64,000 bases of DNA from JAJPKK01 sp963781195 (GTDB lineage: Bacteria; Pseudomonadota; Alphaproteobacteria; Rhizobiales; Xanthobacteraceae). The notes beneath the pieces were generated by a model, which saw only the letters and a list, made by a program, of their open reading frames with translations, had not been told where the DNA came from and searched no databases. The stretch's first letter is position 1. Each line of letters begins with the position of its first letter. The DNA is taken from the NCBI GenBank assembly GCA_963781195.1, contig CAWAEZ010000011.1, positions 806,001 to 870,000 of the forward strand, given 5' to 3'. This document shows, piece after piece, positions 51,175-60,257 of this stretch. The translations under genes and the position numbers were made by a program.

Positions 51175-52575
51175 TCAGCGGTTCGCAAGCATCTCGATGC
51201 GGCGGGGGCCTTCCGGCGAGCCCATCTCCCGCGCCCGCTCATACCAGCTTCGTGCCTTTTCCCGGTCGGAGACGACACCGCGGAAGCCGCGGCCGGCGAG
51301 GATGACGGGATCGTAGGTCGCACCCATCGCCACCGCGGCGGCGGAGTCTCCGGCATTCGCCGCACGCTGGAACAGGATCCGCGCCGCGACGAGGTCGCCG
51401 GCGTCGAAGAACTGCCGGCCCTGGTCGATCCACAACGTGATCTGCCGCGGCGCGGGCGTAGCGCGCGCCGGCGCGGCATCGCTCGACCGCGAAGGCTTTG
51501 CAGGGTCTGCGCCAACTCCGGTCGTGAGGTCGGGCGCCCGCCCGTCGTCGGCAGGCCCCTGCTCCGACGACGGCGCCGCGACAACCCGCGGCGCGCTCGG
51601 GGCCTCTACGACAGCGTCGTGGACCGCGTGCGAAGCGGCATCCTCCACTTCGCCGTGCGCCGCGGCGGCCTTCTCCGGAGCGATCGAAGGGCCGGCGGCG
51701 GCCGTCTCCGCCGCGTGCGGCTCGATCGCCGTTTGATCACGGGGATTCTCGGCGGCGGCATCGACACCCGCATGAACCGCCGCCGCGGCCGGCGGCGGCG
51801 TCAACAGCGGCGCAGCGCCAACCGGTGGCGAGCCGTCCTCTTTCACCGACGCCACCGGCCCGGCAAGTCCCGCGCCCGTCCGCGCCGTCGACGCTGTCAC
51901 CCACGGCAGGGGCGCCAACCGTAAGATCTGCGGCGCGAGGTCGGCGAGGTCGTCCAGGATCCGATGCGACGGGGTCGTCGCCACCGCGAACAGGTAGGCG
52001 GTCGGCGCGGCGACGGCGCAGGCGGAGAGAAACCTGACGACGCCACGCCACGCCCCGCGGCCGGGGCGCGTCAGCGAAAACGAAGGCGCCGCCTCCGGCG
52101 CCGTGAGCCACGCCGGCATCGGCGCCGCGCGCTGCAAGGTCCGCTGCAAGGGGCTGCGATCGATCACCCCCGCCACGGCGGGGAGCCCTTCGATCGGCGG
52201 CAATTGCACCGCCCGCGGCAGGCGGCAGGCCTCCGCCTCGCTCTGCAGCCAGTTCAAGGACAATTCAAGACGGCGCAGATCGGCCCCCGCAACCTCGTCC
52301 AGCGCATCGAGGGGGGACCGCGTCGCGGGCTCGCAGGGCTGGTTCACGTCGCTGTCGTGCCCGCCGCCGTCCTCTCGCGACGGCGCCGCCTCACCCACCT
52401 CCAGACCGACACCCGGCGCCAGCGCAGGCGCGCCCTCTCCCGCTGCGGCAAAGAACGCGAACAGGTCCCGCTGCGCGTCTTCCGCCAGCCCGTAGCCCTG
52501 CGTTTGGCCAAGCGTCAGCGGATCGGACGCACTTGGTTGGTATCGCTCGGACGGCACCACGAATGTGTTCATCAC
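51175..52575 (-). CDS. Ala/Pro-rich membrane-anchored protein with SEL1-like C-terminus
   Basis: A 466-residue protein with an Asp/Glu-rich N-terminal part (1-150), one transmembrane helix (about 178-205, VVRFLSACAVAAPTAYLFAV), a long Ala/Pro-rich low-complexity linker (about 220-385), and a C-terminal helical segment with SEL1/TPR-like repeats (about 388-455: FFDAGDLVAARILFQRAANAGDSAAAVAMG, DREKARSWYERAREMGS). SEL1 repeats mediate protein-protein contacts. The linker spans the envelope in some related proteins, but no enzymatic motif is seen. It is in opposite orientation to the kinase gene, 86 bp away. Confidence 0.6.
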   Translation of the reverse strand: MMNTFVVPSERYQPSASDPLTLGQTQGYGLAEDAQRDLFAFFAAAGEGAPALAPGVGLEVGEAAPSREDGGGHDSDVNQPCEPATRSPLDALDEVAGADLRRLELSLNWLQSEAEACRLPRAVQLPPIEGLPAVAGVIDRSPLQRTLQRAAPMPAWLTAPEAAPSFSLTRPGRGAWRGVVRFLSACAVAAPTAYLFAVATTPSHRILDDLADLAPQILRLAPLPWVTASTARTGAGLAGPVASVKEDGSPPVGAAPLLTPPPAAAAVHAGVDAAAENPRDQTAIEPHAAETAAAGPSIAPEKAAAAHGEVEDAASHAVHDAVVEAPSAPRVVAAPSSEQGPADDGRAPDLTTGVGADPAKPSRSSDAAPARATPAPRQITLWIDQGRQFFDAGDLVAARILFQRAANAGDSAAAVAMGATYDPVILAGRGFRGVVSDREKARSWYERAREMGSPEGPRRIEMLANR

Positions 52576-52768
52576 TCGCTACTCCCTGCCGGCATCTCGG
52601 CATCGTCACGGCCAATGTTTTTCATGGGAGCGCGGTCCCTGGGGCATCGCGCTCTTGACCCGATCACCACGCGCAGGGCACCGCAGGGCCTACCCGTGCC
52701 TGCAGCCCCCGGCCCGGCATGCTATTGCCGCAGCGCGGCGCGCCGGCGTGTCGCTCTCTAGGAGATGC

Positions 52769-53959
52769 TCAATGCAGGGCCACCGGCTGGCGCCCGCGCT
52801 GGCGCTGCTGCCACTGCAGGAATTCGCGAAACAGGGCTTCGCGCTGCTCCGGCGTGTCGGTGGCCGCCGTCCTGGTCTTCAGGAAGGCGCTGAATTCGCT
52901 GCTCGCGGCCGGCGCCTCCGCGACCGAATCCTGCCGCAGCTTGCGCAGCATGTCGTCGGCCACGCTCCATCGCGTCCAGCCCGGCACCGTGGCGGCGAGA
53001 TTGACGTCCCGCCATTTGGGATGCCGCGGCGCCACCTGGAACTTGTCCCACTTGGTGTAGAGCGCTTCGACGAAGCGCGCGACCCGGCGATACCGGTCGT
53101 TGTTCTTGGGCCAATTGAACACCGCGAGCACCGACGGCACCGCGATGGTGTCGATCGTCTGACCTTCCGGCACCAGACCCGGATAATCTTTGCTGGTGAA
53201 CTCGCCCAGCGTGTAAAAGTCCGCGAACGACTTCGAGAACGGCAGCGGCACGAGATGGAGCCCGGCGCTCGGCGGGACCTTCGCCAGCACGTCGATCGGC
53301 TTGCCGACCACACGGATCAGCGCCGCGATCTCCCCGGACTTGAGCTTCTGCATCGCGATCGCATTGTCGTAGAGCGTCGGTTCGACCTTGATGCCGAAGC
53401 GCTGGAACACGATCGATCCGGTCAGGCTCGACGCGCTGCCGGCCGGACCGAAGTTGACCTTCTTGCCGCGCAGGTCTTCGATGCTCTTGATGTCGTCGCC
53501 GGCAATCAGATGCAGTTCCGAGATCGGCAGGCGCAGGATGTATTGAACGCGTCCTTCGAGATTGGCGATCTTGCGCTGGGTGCGGAAGTACTCGAACACG
53601 TCCGACTGGGTGACCGCGACATCGACGCCATGGAGGTACAGCAGGTCCTCGAGATTCGACGCCGCGCCGTAGGTGACCATCGGGATGACGCGGAGATTGT
53701 CGCCGTCGTCGAGGACTTGCGCCATCTCGTCGGCGAAGGTCATGTTGGTGCCGGACATCAACCCGCCCGCGACGCCGACGGTCCACATATTCTTGCGGTT
53801 CCGGACATCGTTGTCGGTACCGCCTTCCTCGAGAGACTTCGGGATCGCCTGCGCGGATGCCCGCGTCGCCGCTGCCATCCCCATGATGCCGGCTCCGATG
53901 GCGCCGACGGCACACACTGCCGCCAGGAATAAAACTCCTTTTATCGATTTTCCCCGCAT
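52769..53959 (-). CDS. TAXI-type TRAP solute-binding protein
   Basis: A 396-residue periplasmic receptor of the TAXI family. After a signal peptide (cleaved near SAQAI) it shows MWTVGVAGGLMSGTNMTFADEMA, the DLLYLHGVDVAVTQSDVFEYF segment, LRGKKVNFGPAGSAS, and IDTIAVPSVLAVFNW. TAXI receptors normally partner a fused DctQM membrane protein; no such gene is adjacent, so it may share one elsewhere. The ATG at 53959 follows a GGGAGGG-type site ten bases upstream; a longer frame starting at 54007 lacks that. Ligand unknown, but TAXI proteins of this class often bind glutamate/aspartate or organic acids. Confidence 0.82.
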   Translation of the reverse strand: MRGKSIKGVLFLAAVCAVGAIGAGIMGMAAATRASAQAIPKSLEEGGTDNDVRNRKNMWTVGVAGGLMSGTNMTFADEMAQVLDDGDNLRVIPMVTYGAASNLEDLLYLHGVDVAVTQSDVFEYFRTQRKIANLEGRVQYILRLPISELHLIAGDDIKSIEDLRGKKVNFGPAGSASSLTGSIVFQRFGIKVEPTLYDNAIAMQKLKSGEIAALIRVVGKPIDVLAKVPPSAGLHLVPLPFSKSFADFYTLGEFTSKDYPGLVPEGQTIDTIAVPSVLAVFNWPKNNDRYRRVARFVEALYTKWDKFQVAPRHPKWRDVNLAATVPGWTRWSVADDMLRKLRQDSVAEAPAASSEFSAFLKTRTAATDTPEQREALFREFLQWQQRQRGRQPVALH

Positions 53960-54315
53960 CACCCGCCCTCCCCACGCGATACAACGTAAATATTCTGATA
54001 ACCGCATCCGCCGATATTATGATGGGAATCCGCTTAATGTTTGGGGCAGCGACTAAGCGGCGGCCCATATTCTCCACAATCCGACGCGGGCGGTGAATGT
54101 GCAGAGTATTCGCAACAGTCCGCTGCCCTCAGCCGTCATCGCCGGGTTTGTCCCGGCGACCACGATCACCGGACGCACAGGGGCGCCTCTCCCCGCACGC
54201 GGGGCGAGGGGCAGAGGCACCGTGCCGCAAAACGCAAACGTATGAATAGAAGACCCAGGCCGGGCGATGGCACAATTCGGGTCGGTCGGAACACCAAAGG
54301 CGTGGTTGCCGCTCG
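53960..54315. repeat. Intergenic region with GC-rich palindromic repeat
   Basis: About 355 bp between the two reverse genes, without a supported gene. It contains CCTCTCCCCGCACGCGGGG.GAGGGGCAGAGG (54186-54217), an extended inverted repeat, followed by TATGAATAGAAGACCCAGGCCGGGC (54240-54265), which recurs in altered form at 59110-59145. These are dispersed intergenic elements. Confidence 0.5.
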
Positions 54316-55377
54316 TCACCCGCCGGCGGCGACCACCGCGTCGACGTCGACCACGCGGTTCTCGCGGGCGCTCTGGATTCCCGCCCGGATCACCGCGAGA
54401 TTACGCGAGGCCCACCAGCCGTCGGTTTCCGGCGTGCCGCCGCTGCGCACGCAGGCGGCGAACTCCTCGAGCTCCTCGCGGATGGTGTCGTTCTCCGCGA
54501 CCGGCACGGCGTGCGGTTGCCTGTCGCCGCGGCGCAGGCAGCGCAGCCCGTTGAACAGGTCGTAATAGGCGCTCGCTTCCTTGCCGTAGACGTTCATCAT
54601 GTAATATTCCGACGCCGAGGCGTAGGACGCGGTGAGATTGGAGATCGCGCCGCTCTCGTGTTGCATCACGAGGCTCGCCACATCGGGGTTATCGCCGGGC
54701 AGCACGAGTTGCGCCGACATTCCCGATACCCGTTTCACCGGGCCGAGCAGCATCTCCAGCACGTCGACATAGTGGATGCCGATCTGCAGCATCACGCCGC
54801 CGGGCATCCCGGCGGACTGGTAGCGCCATGACGACAGGTCGATCTTGCCGAGACGGTCGCGGCTGATGTTGCACTCGGCCTGCACCAGCCTGCCGAACCG
54901 GCCGGCGTCGATCTCCGCCTTGATCCAACGGAAATGGTTTTCGCGTCGCCGCTGATAGCCGAGTGCGAGCACTACACCCGCGGCCTCGCAGACCCCCGCG
55001 ATCTCGCGGCCCTCGGCGACGCTGTTGGCGATCGGCTTGTCGAGGAACACGTGCTTGCCGGCCTCCGCGGCCTGGCGCGTGGTCTCGAGATGCACGCCGT
55101 TGGGCGTGGTGTTGATAACCGCCGCGATCGAGGGGTCGGCGAGGATGTCCTCGTAGCTCGATGCCGCGCGGCAGCCGTATTTCGCCGCGAAGGCATGACG
55201 CTTCTCGTCCGAGCGGGTGAAGCACGCCGCGACCTCGAGCGCGCTCGAGCGCTTGATGGCGTCGGCGAGCACGTCCGACCACCAGCCGATGCCCAGCACG
55301 GCGACCCGCAGCGGCGTCGTCCTCCCGGCTTCGGCGCTGGATTTGATCGGTTTCGCTGGGGTGTCGGCGACGCTCAT
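54316..55377 (-). CDS. Gfo/Idh/MocA-family NAD(P)-dependent oxidoreductase
   Basis: A 353-residue oxidoreductase. The N-terminal Rossmann domain (about 20-145) has VAVLGIGWWSDV, the Gfo/Idh/MocA motif DKP (VFLDKPIA) and the later EGREIAG; the C-terminal domain supplies the dimer/sheet with GGVMLQIGIHYVDVL and the catalytic His region. It should oxidise or reduce a sugar, polyol or related hydroxyl compound. It overlaps the upstream tctA gene by four bases (ATGA) and must be translated with the tct operon, suggesting it acts on what that transporter imports. Confidence 0.85.
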   Translation of the reverse strand: MSVADTPAKPIKSSAEAGRTTPLRVAVLGIGWWSDVLADAIKRSSALEVAACFTRSDEKRHAFAAKYGCRAASSYEDILADPSIAAVINTTPNGVHLETTRQAAEAGKHVFLDKPIANSVAEGREIAGVCEAAGVVLALGYQRRRENHFRWIKAEIDAGRFGRLVQAECNISRDRLGKIDLSSWRYQSAGMPGGVMLQIGIHYVDVLEMLLGPVKRVSGMSAQLVLPGDNPDVASLVMQHESGAISNLTASYASASEYYMMNVYGKEASAYYDLFNGLRCLRRGDRQPHAVPVAENDTIREELEEFAACVRSGGTPETDGWWASRNLAVIRAGIQSARENRVVDVDAVVAAGG

Positions 55378-56885
55378 GCACTCTCCGCTTCATCTGCCAT
55401 GGTCTTGCGATAGCCGAACGCCCACGCCAGCGCCTGTACGGCGAGCAGGATGCCCAGCGCGCTGCTCAGCACCACCACCGACGCCCGGTCGGCGAAGGTC
55501 GCGTAGTCGCCGCCGGACATGGTGAGCGCGAGCCGGAAGCTCGACTCCAGCCGGTCGCCGAGCACCAGCGCCAGCAGCAAAGGCGCCATCTCGTACCCGA
55601 ACTTGCGCAGCACATAGCCCGCCGCGCCCGAGATCACCATGATCCAGATGTCGGCCGCGGAGAAGTTCACGCTGTAGACGCCGATGATGGAGATGATGAG
55701 GATGATCGGCACCAGCCAGAAATAGGGAATCCGCAGCAGGTTCACGAAGATGCTGACCAGCGGCAGGTTGAGGATCAGCAGGATCACGTTGCCGATATAC
55801 ATGCTCGCCACCAGGCTCCAGAACACCTCGGGGTGGTCGGTCAGCAGCAGCGGCCCGGGCTGGACGCCGTGGATGGTGAGCGCGGAGAGCAGGATCGCGG
55901 TCGCCGGGATCGACGGGATGCCGAGCGCCAGCAGCGGGATCATCGCGGTGCCCGTGACCGCGTTGTTGGCGGTCTCGGGGCCGGCGACGCCGGCGATCGC
56001 CCCCTTGCCGAACTCCTCCGGATGCTTGGAGAACTTCTTCTCGATCGCGTAGGACACGAAGGTCGACACCACGTGGCTGACGCCGGGGATGATGCCGAAG
56101 ATGAAGCCGATGATCGAGCCGCGCCCGATCGCCGGCGCCGCGTCGCGCAGGTCCTTCCATCGCGGCACGAGGTCGCGCAGCTTGGGGTGGATCGCCTTGA
56201 TGGTCTCCGACTTCTCCAGGTTGATGAGAATTTCCGAGACGCCGAACAGGCCGATGGCGAGCGCGGTGAAGGAGAGGCCGCCGGCGAGGCTCGTGTAGCC
56301 GAAGGTGAAGCGGGCGACGCCGGTGAGGTTGTCGAGGCCGATCGAGCCGAGCAGCAGGCCGAGCACGACCATCAGCGCGGTCTTGAGGCGCGAGCCCGCC
56401 GACACCATGGTGATGACGGCGAGCGCGAGCAGCATCAGCACCACCTCGACGGAGGGACCGATTGCGATCATCACCTTGGCGAGCGGCGGCGCGATGAACA
56501 TCAGGCCGAGAATCGACACCGTGCCGCCGATGAAGCTGCCCACCGCCGCGATCATCAGGGCCGGGCCGGCGCGGCCCTTGCGCGCCATCTCGTAGCCGTC
56601 GATGCAGGTGATGACGGACGCCGCCTCGCCGGGGATCCGCACCAGGATCGAGGTCGTCGAGCCGCCATACATGGAGCCGTAGAAGATGCCGGTCAGCATG
56701 ATGATGCCGATCGACGGTTCGAGGCCGAAGGTGAGCGGCAACAGGAGGGTCATGCCGGCGAGCGGCCCGAGTCCCGGCAGCACGCCGACGACGGTGCCCC
56801 ACAGGCACCCGATGAAGCAGTACAGCAGCCCCTTCCAGGACAACGCGACCGCAAAGCCGCCGACGAGTTGATCGAACCCGGTCAT
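55374..56885 (-). CDS. tctA: Tripartite tricarboxylate transporter large membrane subunit, second copy (TctA)
   Basis: A 503-residue channel subunit with the TctA landmarks GVLPGLGPLAGMTLLLP, YGGSTTSILVRIPGEAASV, the second-half FIFGIIPGVSHVVSTFV, VAGPETANNAVTG and about twelve helices. It is the membrane channel of a second Tct system. Its stop overlaps the start of the Gfo/Idh/MocA gene and it is preceded by tctB with an 11-base gap, so the gene order is tctC, tctB, tctA, oxidoreductase, on the minus strand. The partner binding-protein gene in this cluster is frameshifted. Confidence 0.92.
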   Translation of the reverse strand: MTGFDQLVGGFAVALSWKGLLYCFIGCLWGTVVGVLPGLGPLAGMTLLLPLTFGLEPSIGIIMLTGIFYGSMYGGSTTSILVRIPGEAASVITCIDGYEMARKGRAGPALMIAAVGSFIGGTVSILGLMFIAPPLAKVMIAIGPSVEVVLMLLALAVITMVSAGSRLKTALMVVLGLLLGSIGLDNLTGVARFTFGYTSLAGGLSFTALAIGLFGVSEILINLEKSETIKAIHPKLRDLVPRWKDLRDAAPAIGRGSIIGFIFGIIPGVSHVVSTFVSYAIEKKFSKHPEEFGKGAIAGVAGPETANNAVTGTAMIPLLALGIPSIPATAILLSALTIHGVQPGPLLLTDHPEVFWSLVASMYIGNVILLILNLPLVSIFVNLLRIPYFWLVPIILIISIIGVYSVNFSAADIWIMVISGAAGYVLRKFGYEMAPLLLALVLGDRLESSFRLALTMSGGDYATFADRASVVVLSSALGILLAVQALAWAFGYRKTMADEAESA

Positions 56886-56896
56886 AAGCGTTCCGT

Positions 56897-57400
56897 TCAA
56901 AACGGTCCGAGGGGAAGCTGAAGGCCGAGCAGCACCTGGAAGAAGTACCAGCACGCCACCATCGCGACGGCGGACGCCGCGATCGCGACCGGCACGGCGG
57001 CGCGGGCGAGCACCACCAGCAGCACGGCCCCGAACAGGCCGAGCGACAGATAGGCGCCGAGCGGTTCGAACAGCGCCGCCACTCCGACCATCGCCGCGAG
57101 CACGATCAGGATGTCGCGGTGGCCGAGTTCGACGGTTTCCCCCTCCCCGACCCCGCGCCATCCTTCGATGGCGATGAGCGTGCCGAGGGCGAACACCAAG
57201 ACTCCGAGCACCAGCGGAAAGAAGCCCGGTCCCGGGAGGTCGAAGCCGCCGAAGTCGAGCAGCGAGGCCTGCCAGGCGAAGATGAGCCCGACCGCGGCGA
57301 GAATCGCGGCGACGACGATGCCGCCGCGGCGCGTGGAAACGACGCGCGGCAGCATCGAGCCCACGCCTACCCGCCGTGACTGGTCCATGAGGATCGACAT
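56897..57400 (-). CDS. tctB: Tripartite tricarboxylate transporter small membrane subunit, second copy (TctB)
   Basis: A 167-residue membrane protein with four helices, the TctB signature FGGFDLPGPGFFPLVLG (about 49-65), and the expected place between the binding-protein gene and tctA. Either ATG 57400 or ATG 57388 may be the start; the N-terminal 25 residues are polar. It ends eleven bases before tctA. Its function is as for the first tct cluster. Confidence 0.85.
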   Translation of the reverse strand: MSILMDQSRRVGVGSMLPRVVSTRRGGIVVAAILAAVGLIFAWQASLLDFGGFDLPGPGFFPLVLGVLVFALGTLIAIEGWRGVGEGETVELGHRDILIVLAAMVGVAALFEPLGAYLSLGLFGAVLLVVLARAAVPVAIAASAVAMVACWYFFQVLLGLQLPLGPF

Positions 57401-57430
57401 CGCTGAAGTGCTGATGCGGATGGCTTAGCG

Positions 57431-58532
57431 TTATTTCTTCTTCAGGCCAAGTTCGGCCATCACCTGCGCGAGCTTGGCGTCGTCGCTCGCGATCAGCTTG
57501 CCGAAGTCTTCGGCCGGCAGATAGGCCGGGGTGAAGCCGATGGTCCGGCCGGCGTCGGCAAAAGCCGGCGAGGTCACCGAGTTCCTTGATCGCCTGCTGG
57601 AGCTTGGCGATCACCGGCTTCGGCGTGCCCTCGGGCACCGCGATGCCCCGCCACATGTCGAGCGCGACCGGGAAGCCGAGTTCCTTCGCCGTCGGCACCT
57701 GCGGAAACACCGGGTCATGCTCGGAGCCGAGCACCGCGAGCACGCGCACATCGCCGCTCTTGACGTGGGCGATGAGCGCGGCAGGAAGCTGCACGACGCC
57801 CTCGATGCGGTTGCCGAGGAGATTGACGATCGCCTGCCCTTCGCCGAACGGCACATTTATAACCTTGGCGCCGCCGGTGGCGAACAGGGCCGAGGCCGCG
57901 AAATGAGTGTGGCTGCCGGTGCCGGAATTGCCGATGCGCACCTTGCCGGGATTGGCCTTGGCGTAGCTGACGAACTCCTCGAGGCTCTTCCACGGCGCAT
58001 CGTTGCGCACCGCGATCACCGGCGTCTCCACGCTGACGCGGGCGACGGCATCGAACGCCTTGTAGTCGAACGACAGGATGCCGCCGTGGTAGTTGGTGGA
58101 AATCGAGTTCGAATTCCAGATGATGGAATGTCCGTCAGGCTTCTGCTGCTGCACATGGCTGTAGCCGATCGCGCCGCCGCCGCCGGTGCGATTGACCACC
58201 GGCACCGGCACGCCCAACGATTTCGCCATGCCTTCCGCGAGATAGCGCGCGGTCACGTCGGCAGCGCTGCCGGCGCCGAACATCACGGTCATCTCGACCG
58301 GCCGGCCGCCGGGAAATTCCTGTGCATGAGCGGCGCCTGTTCCGGCGGCCGCAAGCGCCAGTGCCAGCGCCGCACCGGCGATCGGCCAGGACCGCGAGCG
58401 CGCCTCCGTGTTGCACCGAGAGCCCGTGTTGGTCGGAGAGCCCGTGTTGGTCGGAGACGACGCGCCGTCCGCGCGAAGAGAGCCCGGTTTGAAACAAGCA
58501 GATTTCCATCCCTGTCGCGTTGTCTTACGCAT
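57431..58532 (-). pseudogene. tctC: Bug-family tctC gene interrupted by a one-base frameshift
   Basis: Reading from ATG 58532 (GGAGG six bases upstream) gives a TctC-type protein through AIKEL (near 57585). At GAACTCGGTGACC an extra G appears: removing it restores VTSPAFADAGRTIGF and the normal C-terminus to the TAA at 57431, ending ..ELGLKKK. As written, the frame runs on out of register through the tctB region and into tctA. The N-terminus is also unusual: some 50 residues with a SPTNTG direct repeat precede the signal-peptide core. Either the gene is newly inactive or the base is a sequencing error; the binding protein of the second Tct operon is otherwise intact. Confidence 0.8.
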
Positions 58533-59181
58533 GCGTTCCTCCACTCACTCAACACTTACTTAAATCGCAAGCTCTTGTCGAAATCGACCTGCGCGTCGTC
58601 GGAGCGCGGCTCGGCCTTCCCTGATCCCCGGAAAACGGTTGCTGCGCTGCACCGCGAAGAGCGTTTCGCAACGGCGTAGCGCGTCCGTCTCGTGTTGCCG
58701 CATTCAGTCGTGCGCGGATGTCGGAATGATGGCCCCGGCGCGCCGGGTCCGGGGAATGCAGGAGCGAGATTGCGGCGCGGTTAGCGACCGCGCCGCTGCG
58801 GCTTCACGCAGGCCGCGTCGAGAGTTTGGAATTTTGCGTGACATCGCTGTTCGGGTACGCGGGCCCCTCGCGCGCGGGCCGCGCCGCGCCGCGCGGGCGG
58901 TCGGATTGCAGAGCAATCTGGTGAGGGACGCCGCGGCTCAGTCGTGAGGAAAGAACTCACTTACCTGCCACTCACCTACCCCCACTCACCTGCACTCACC
59001 TGCACTCACCTGCACTCACCTGCACTCACCTGCACTCACCTGCACTCACCTGCCACTCACCTGCCCCTCACCGGGCCCGCGGGGCGCAGAGGCGCCGCAC
59101 CACACGGCGCGGATGTATGAATGTCGTAGGGCAGACCGGGCAACGACCGCGTTGCGCGAATGGGCGGTCAGGCAAAATGCG
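58533..59181. other. Long intergenic region with tandem repeat
   Basis: About 650 bp without a supported gene between the frameshifted tctC gene and the GlcG/HbpS-like gene, both on the minus strand. The left part must carry the tctC promoter; the right part holds the 10-bp tandem repeat (58984-59053) and the intergenic element with TATGAAT at about 59116. Confidence 0.4.
58984..59053. repeat. 10-bp tandem repeat, seven perfect copies
   Basis: ACTCACCTGC repeated seven times without interruption, with further degenerate copies on both sides (about 58955-59070). The period is close to a DNA helical turn. It has no spacers or CRISPR-like organisation and no open frame of note; likely a slippage-prone minisatellite. 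Confidence 0.75.
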
Positions 59182-59634
59182 CTATCGGCCGTCGAGCGAC
59201 GAGGCCGCGTCGATGGACGCGATCGCTTCCCGGGCGATGCGGGCGTCGGTCTCCCAGTCCCCGCCGCTCACCCCGATCCCGCCGATGCATTCGCCGTCGA
59301 CGATCACGGGAAAGCCGCCTTCCATCGCGGTCCAGCGCTCCGGGCCCGCCGCGAGCGCGAGGCCGATGGCATGCGCCACATCGAGCGGTTGCGCCTGGGC
59401 GCCCTGGGCCGTCGTCGGCCGCTTGTTGGAAGCGGCGCACACCGCCTTGGTGGTCGAGGAGTGGACGGTATGGAACCGGCCGCCGTCCATGCGCTCGAGC
59501 ACGATGAGGTGACCGCCGGCGTCGGCGATGGCGACGGTGATGGCGATCCCGGCCTCCTCGGCCTTGGCGATCGCCGTTGCCGCCATCTGCCTGGCCCCGC
59601 GATGGGTGAGACGCTTCGCTGCCGCGACGTACAT
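59182..59634 (-). CDS. GlcG/HbpS-family heme-binding-type protein
   Basis: A 150-residue cytosolic protein of the GlcG/HbpS (DUF336) family. Recognised segments are ITVAIADAGGHLIVLERMDGG, SSTTKAVCAASNKRPT, GPERWTAMEGGFPVIVDGECIGGIGVSGGDWETDARIA, the usual conserved regions. Family members bind haem and some act in sensing or glycolate/propanediol metabolism. The ATG at 59634 is within a modest ribosome-binding context. It is on the same strand as the tct cluster but separated by the long gene-free repeat region, so it has its own promoter. Confidence 0.85.
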   Translation of the reverse strand: MYVAAAKRLTHRGARQMAATAIAKAEEAGIAITVAIADAGGHLIVLERMDGGRFHTVHSSTTKAVCAASNKRPTTAQGAQAQPLDVAHAIGLALAAGPERWTAMEGGFPVIVDGECIGGIGVSGGDWETDARIAREAIASIDAASSLDGR

Positions 59635-59737
59635 GGAATTTCCTTGAATATGGAGTGTCCGGATGGGCGGCGACCTTGCCCCACGCGGCCGGCCCCATCA
59701 AGGCGGCGCCTACCCGCCAAGCCTAACCCCGACAAGC

Positions 59738-60019
59738 CTACCCGCGCCCGCCGCGGATCAGCTTGAGCCGCTCGCGCGGAAGCAGCGCGCGCGGCAGGTC
59801 CGGCGGCTTCTCCGGCGGCAGGTCCGGAAAGTAGGCCCCGCATCGAAGGGCGCGTTCCCCGCGGGCGCGGCACGACGACGACACCGCCTCCAGCACGTCC
59901 TCCATGTCGATGTCGGCCCCATAGCGCTCCGCCAGCATGGCAACGCGATAGCGGCCGAGCCGCGGACACTGCCGGCAGGCAACGCGGACGATGACATAGG
60001 GATAGTCGCGCAGGCGCAT
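59738..60019 (-). CDS. Small Cys-containing basic protein, unknown function
   Basis: A 93-residue protein with a CRQCPRLGRY-type short Cys motif near the start (CxxC, about residues 15-18), then AMLAERYGADIDMEDVLEAVS and two more Cys (SSSC, RCG). The four Cys in this arrangement could bind a zinc ion or form two disulfides; a short regulatory or DNA-binding role is possible but not shown. It lacks a signal peptide. The start ATG 60019 is taken as the only ATG before the Cys motif. Its nearest co-directional neighbour is the GlcG/HbpS-like gene, 103 bp downstream. Confidence 0.6.
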   Translation of the reverse strand: MRLRDYPYVIVRVACRQCPRLGRYRVAMLAERYGADIDMEDVLEAVSSSCRARGERALRCGAYFPDLPPEKPPDLPRALLPRERLKLIRGGRG

Positions 60020-60257
60020 CCCCTAGAAAGAACATATCGAGAACAAAGATCAAGGCCCGTGCATGCCGGTGCAGGGGATCGCTGTCCGCGTGGGCCCATG
60101 TTCCGAGACCCCGGCGGGTTGCCGCTTCACCGCCGGACCCGCCCGAGTTGGTCCGGCATCGGGGACGGGACTTTGCCGGCAAGCGGGCCGCGGCCGATAT
60201 GGCCAGGATTGAGGAAATCCCGATCGCGTTCGATGGTCGCCTACGCAGATCTCGGGA

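Noticed and set aside
55374..58544. A single 1056-residue protein joining TctC, a strange middle and TctA
   Set aside because: The middle is the tctB region in the wrong frame. The long frame exists only because of the one-base shift in tctC; the true products are tctC (frameshifted), tctB and tctA.
58639..58947. A 102-codon forward frame in the intergenic repeat zone
   Set aside because: Arg/Ala/Ser-rich, no motif, and no ribosome-binding site; more likely non-coding.
58984..59053. CRISPR array
   Set aside because: The 10-bp units are contiguous and lack spacers; no cas genes.
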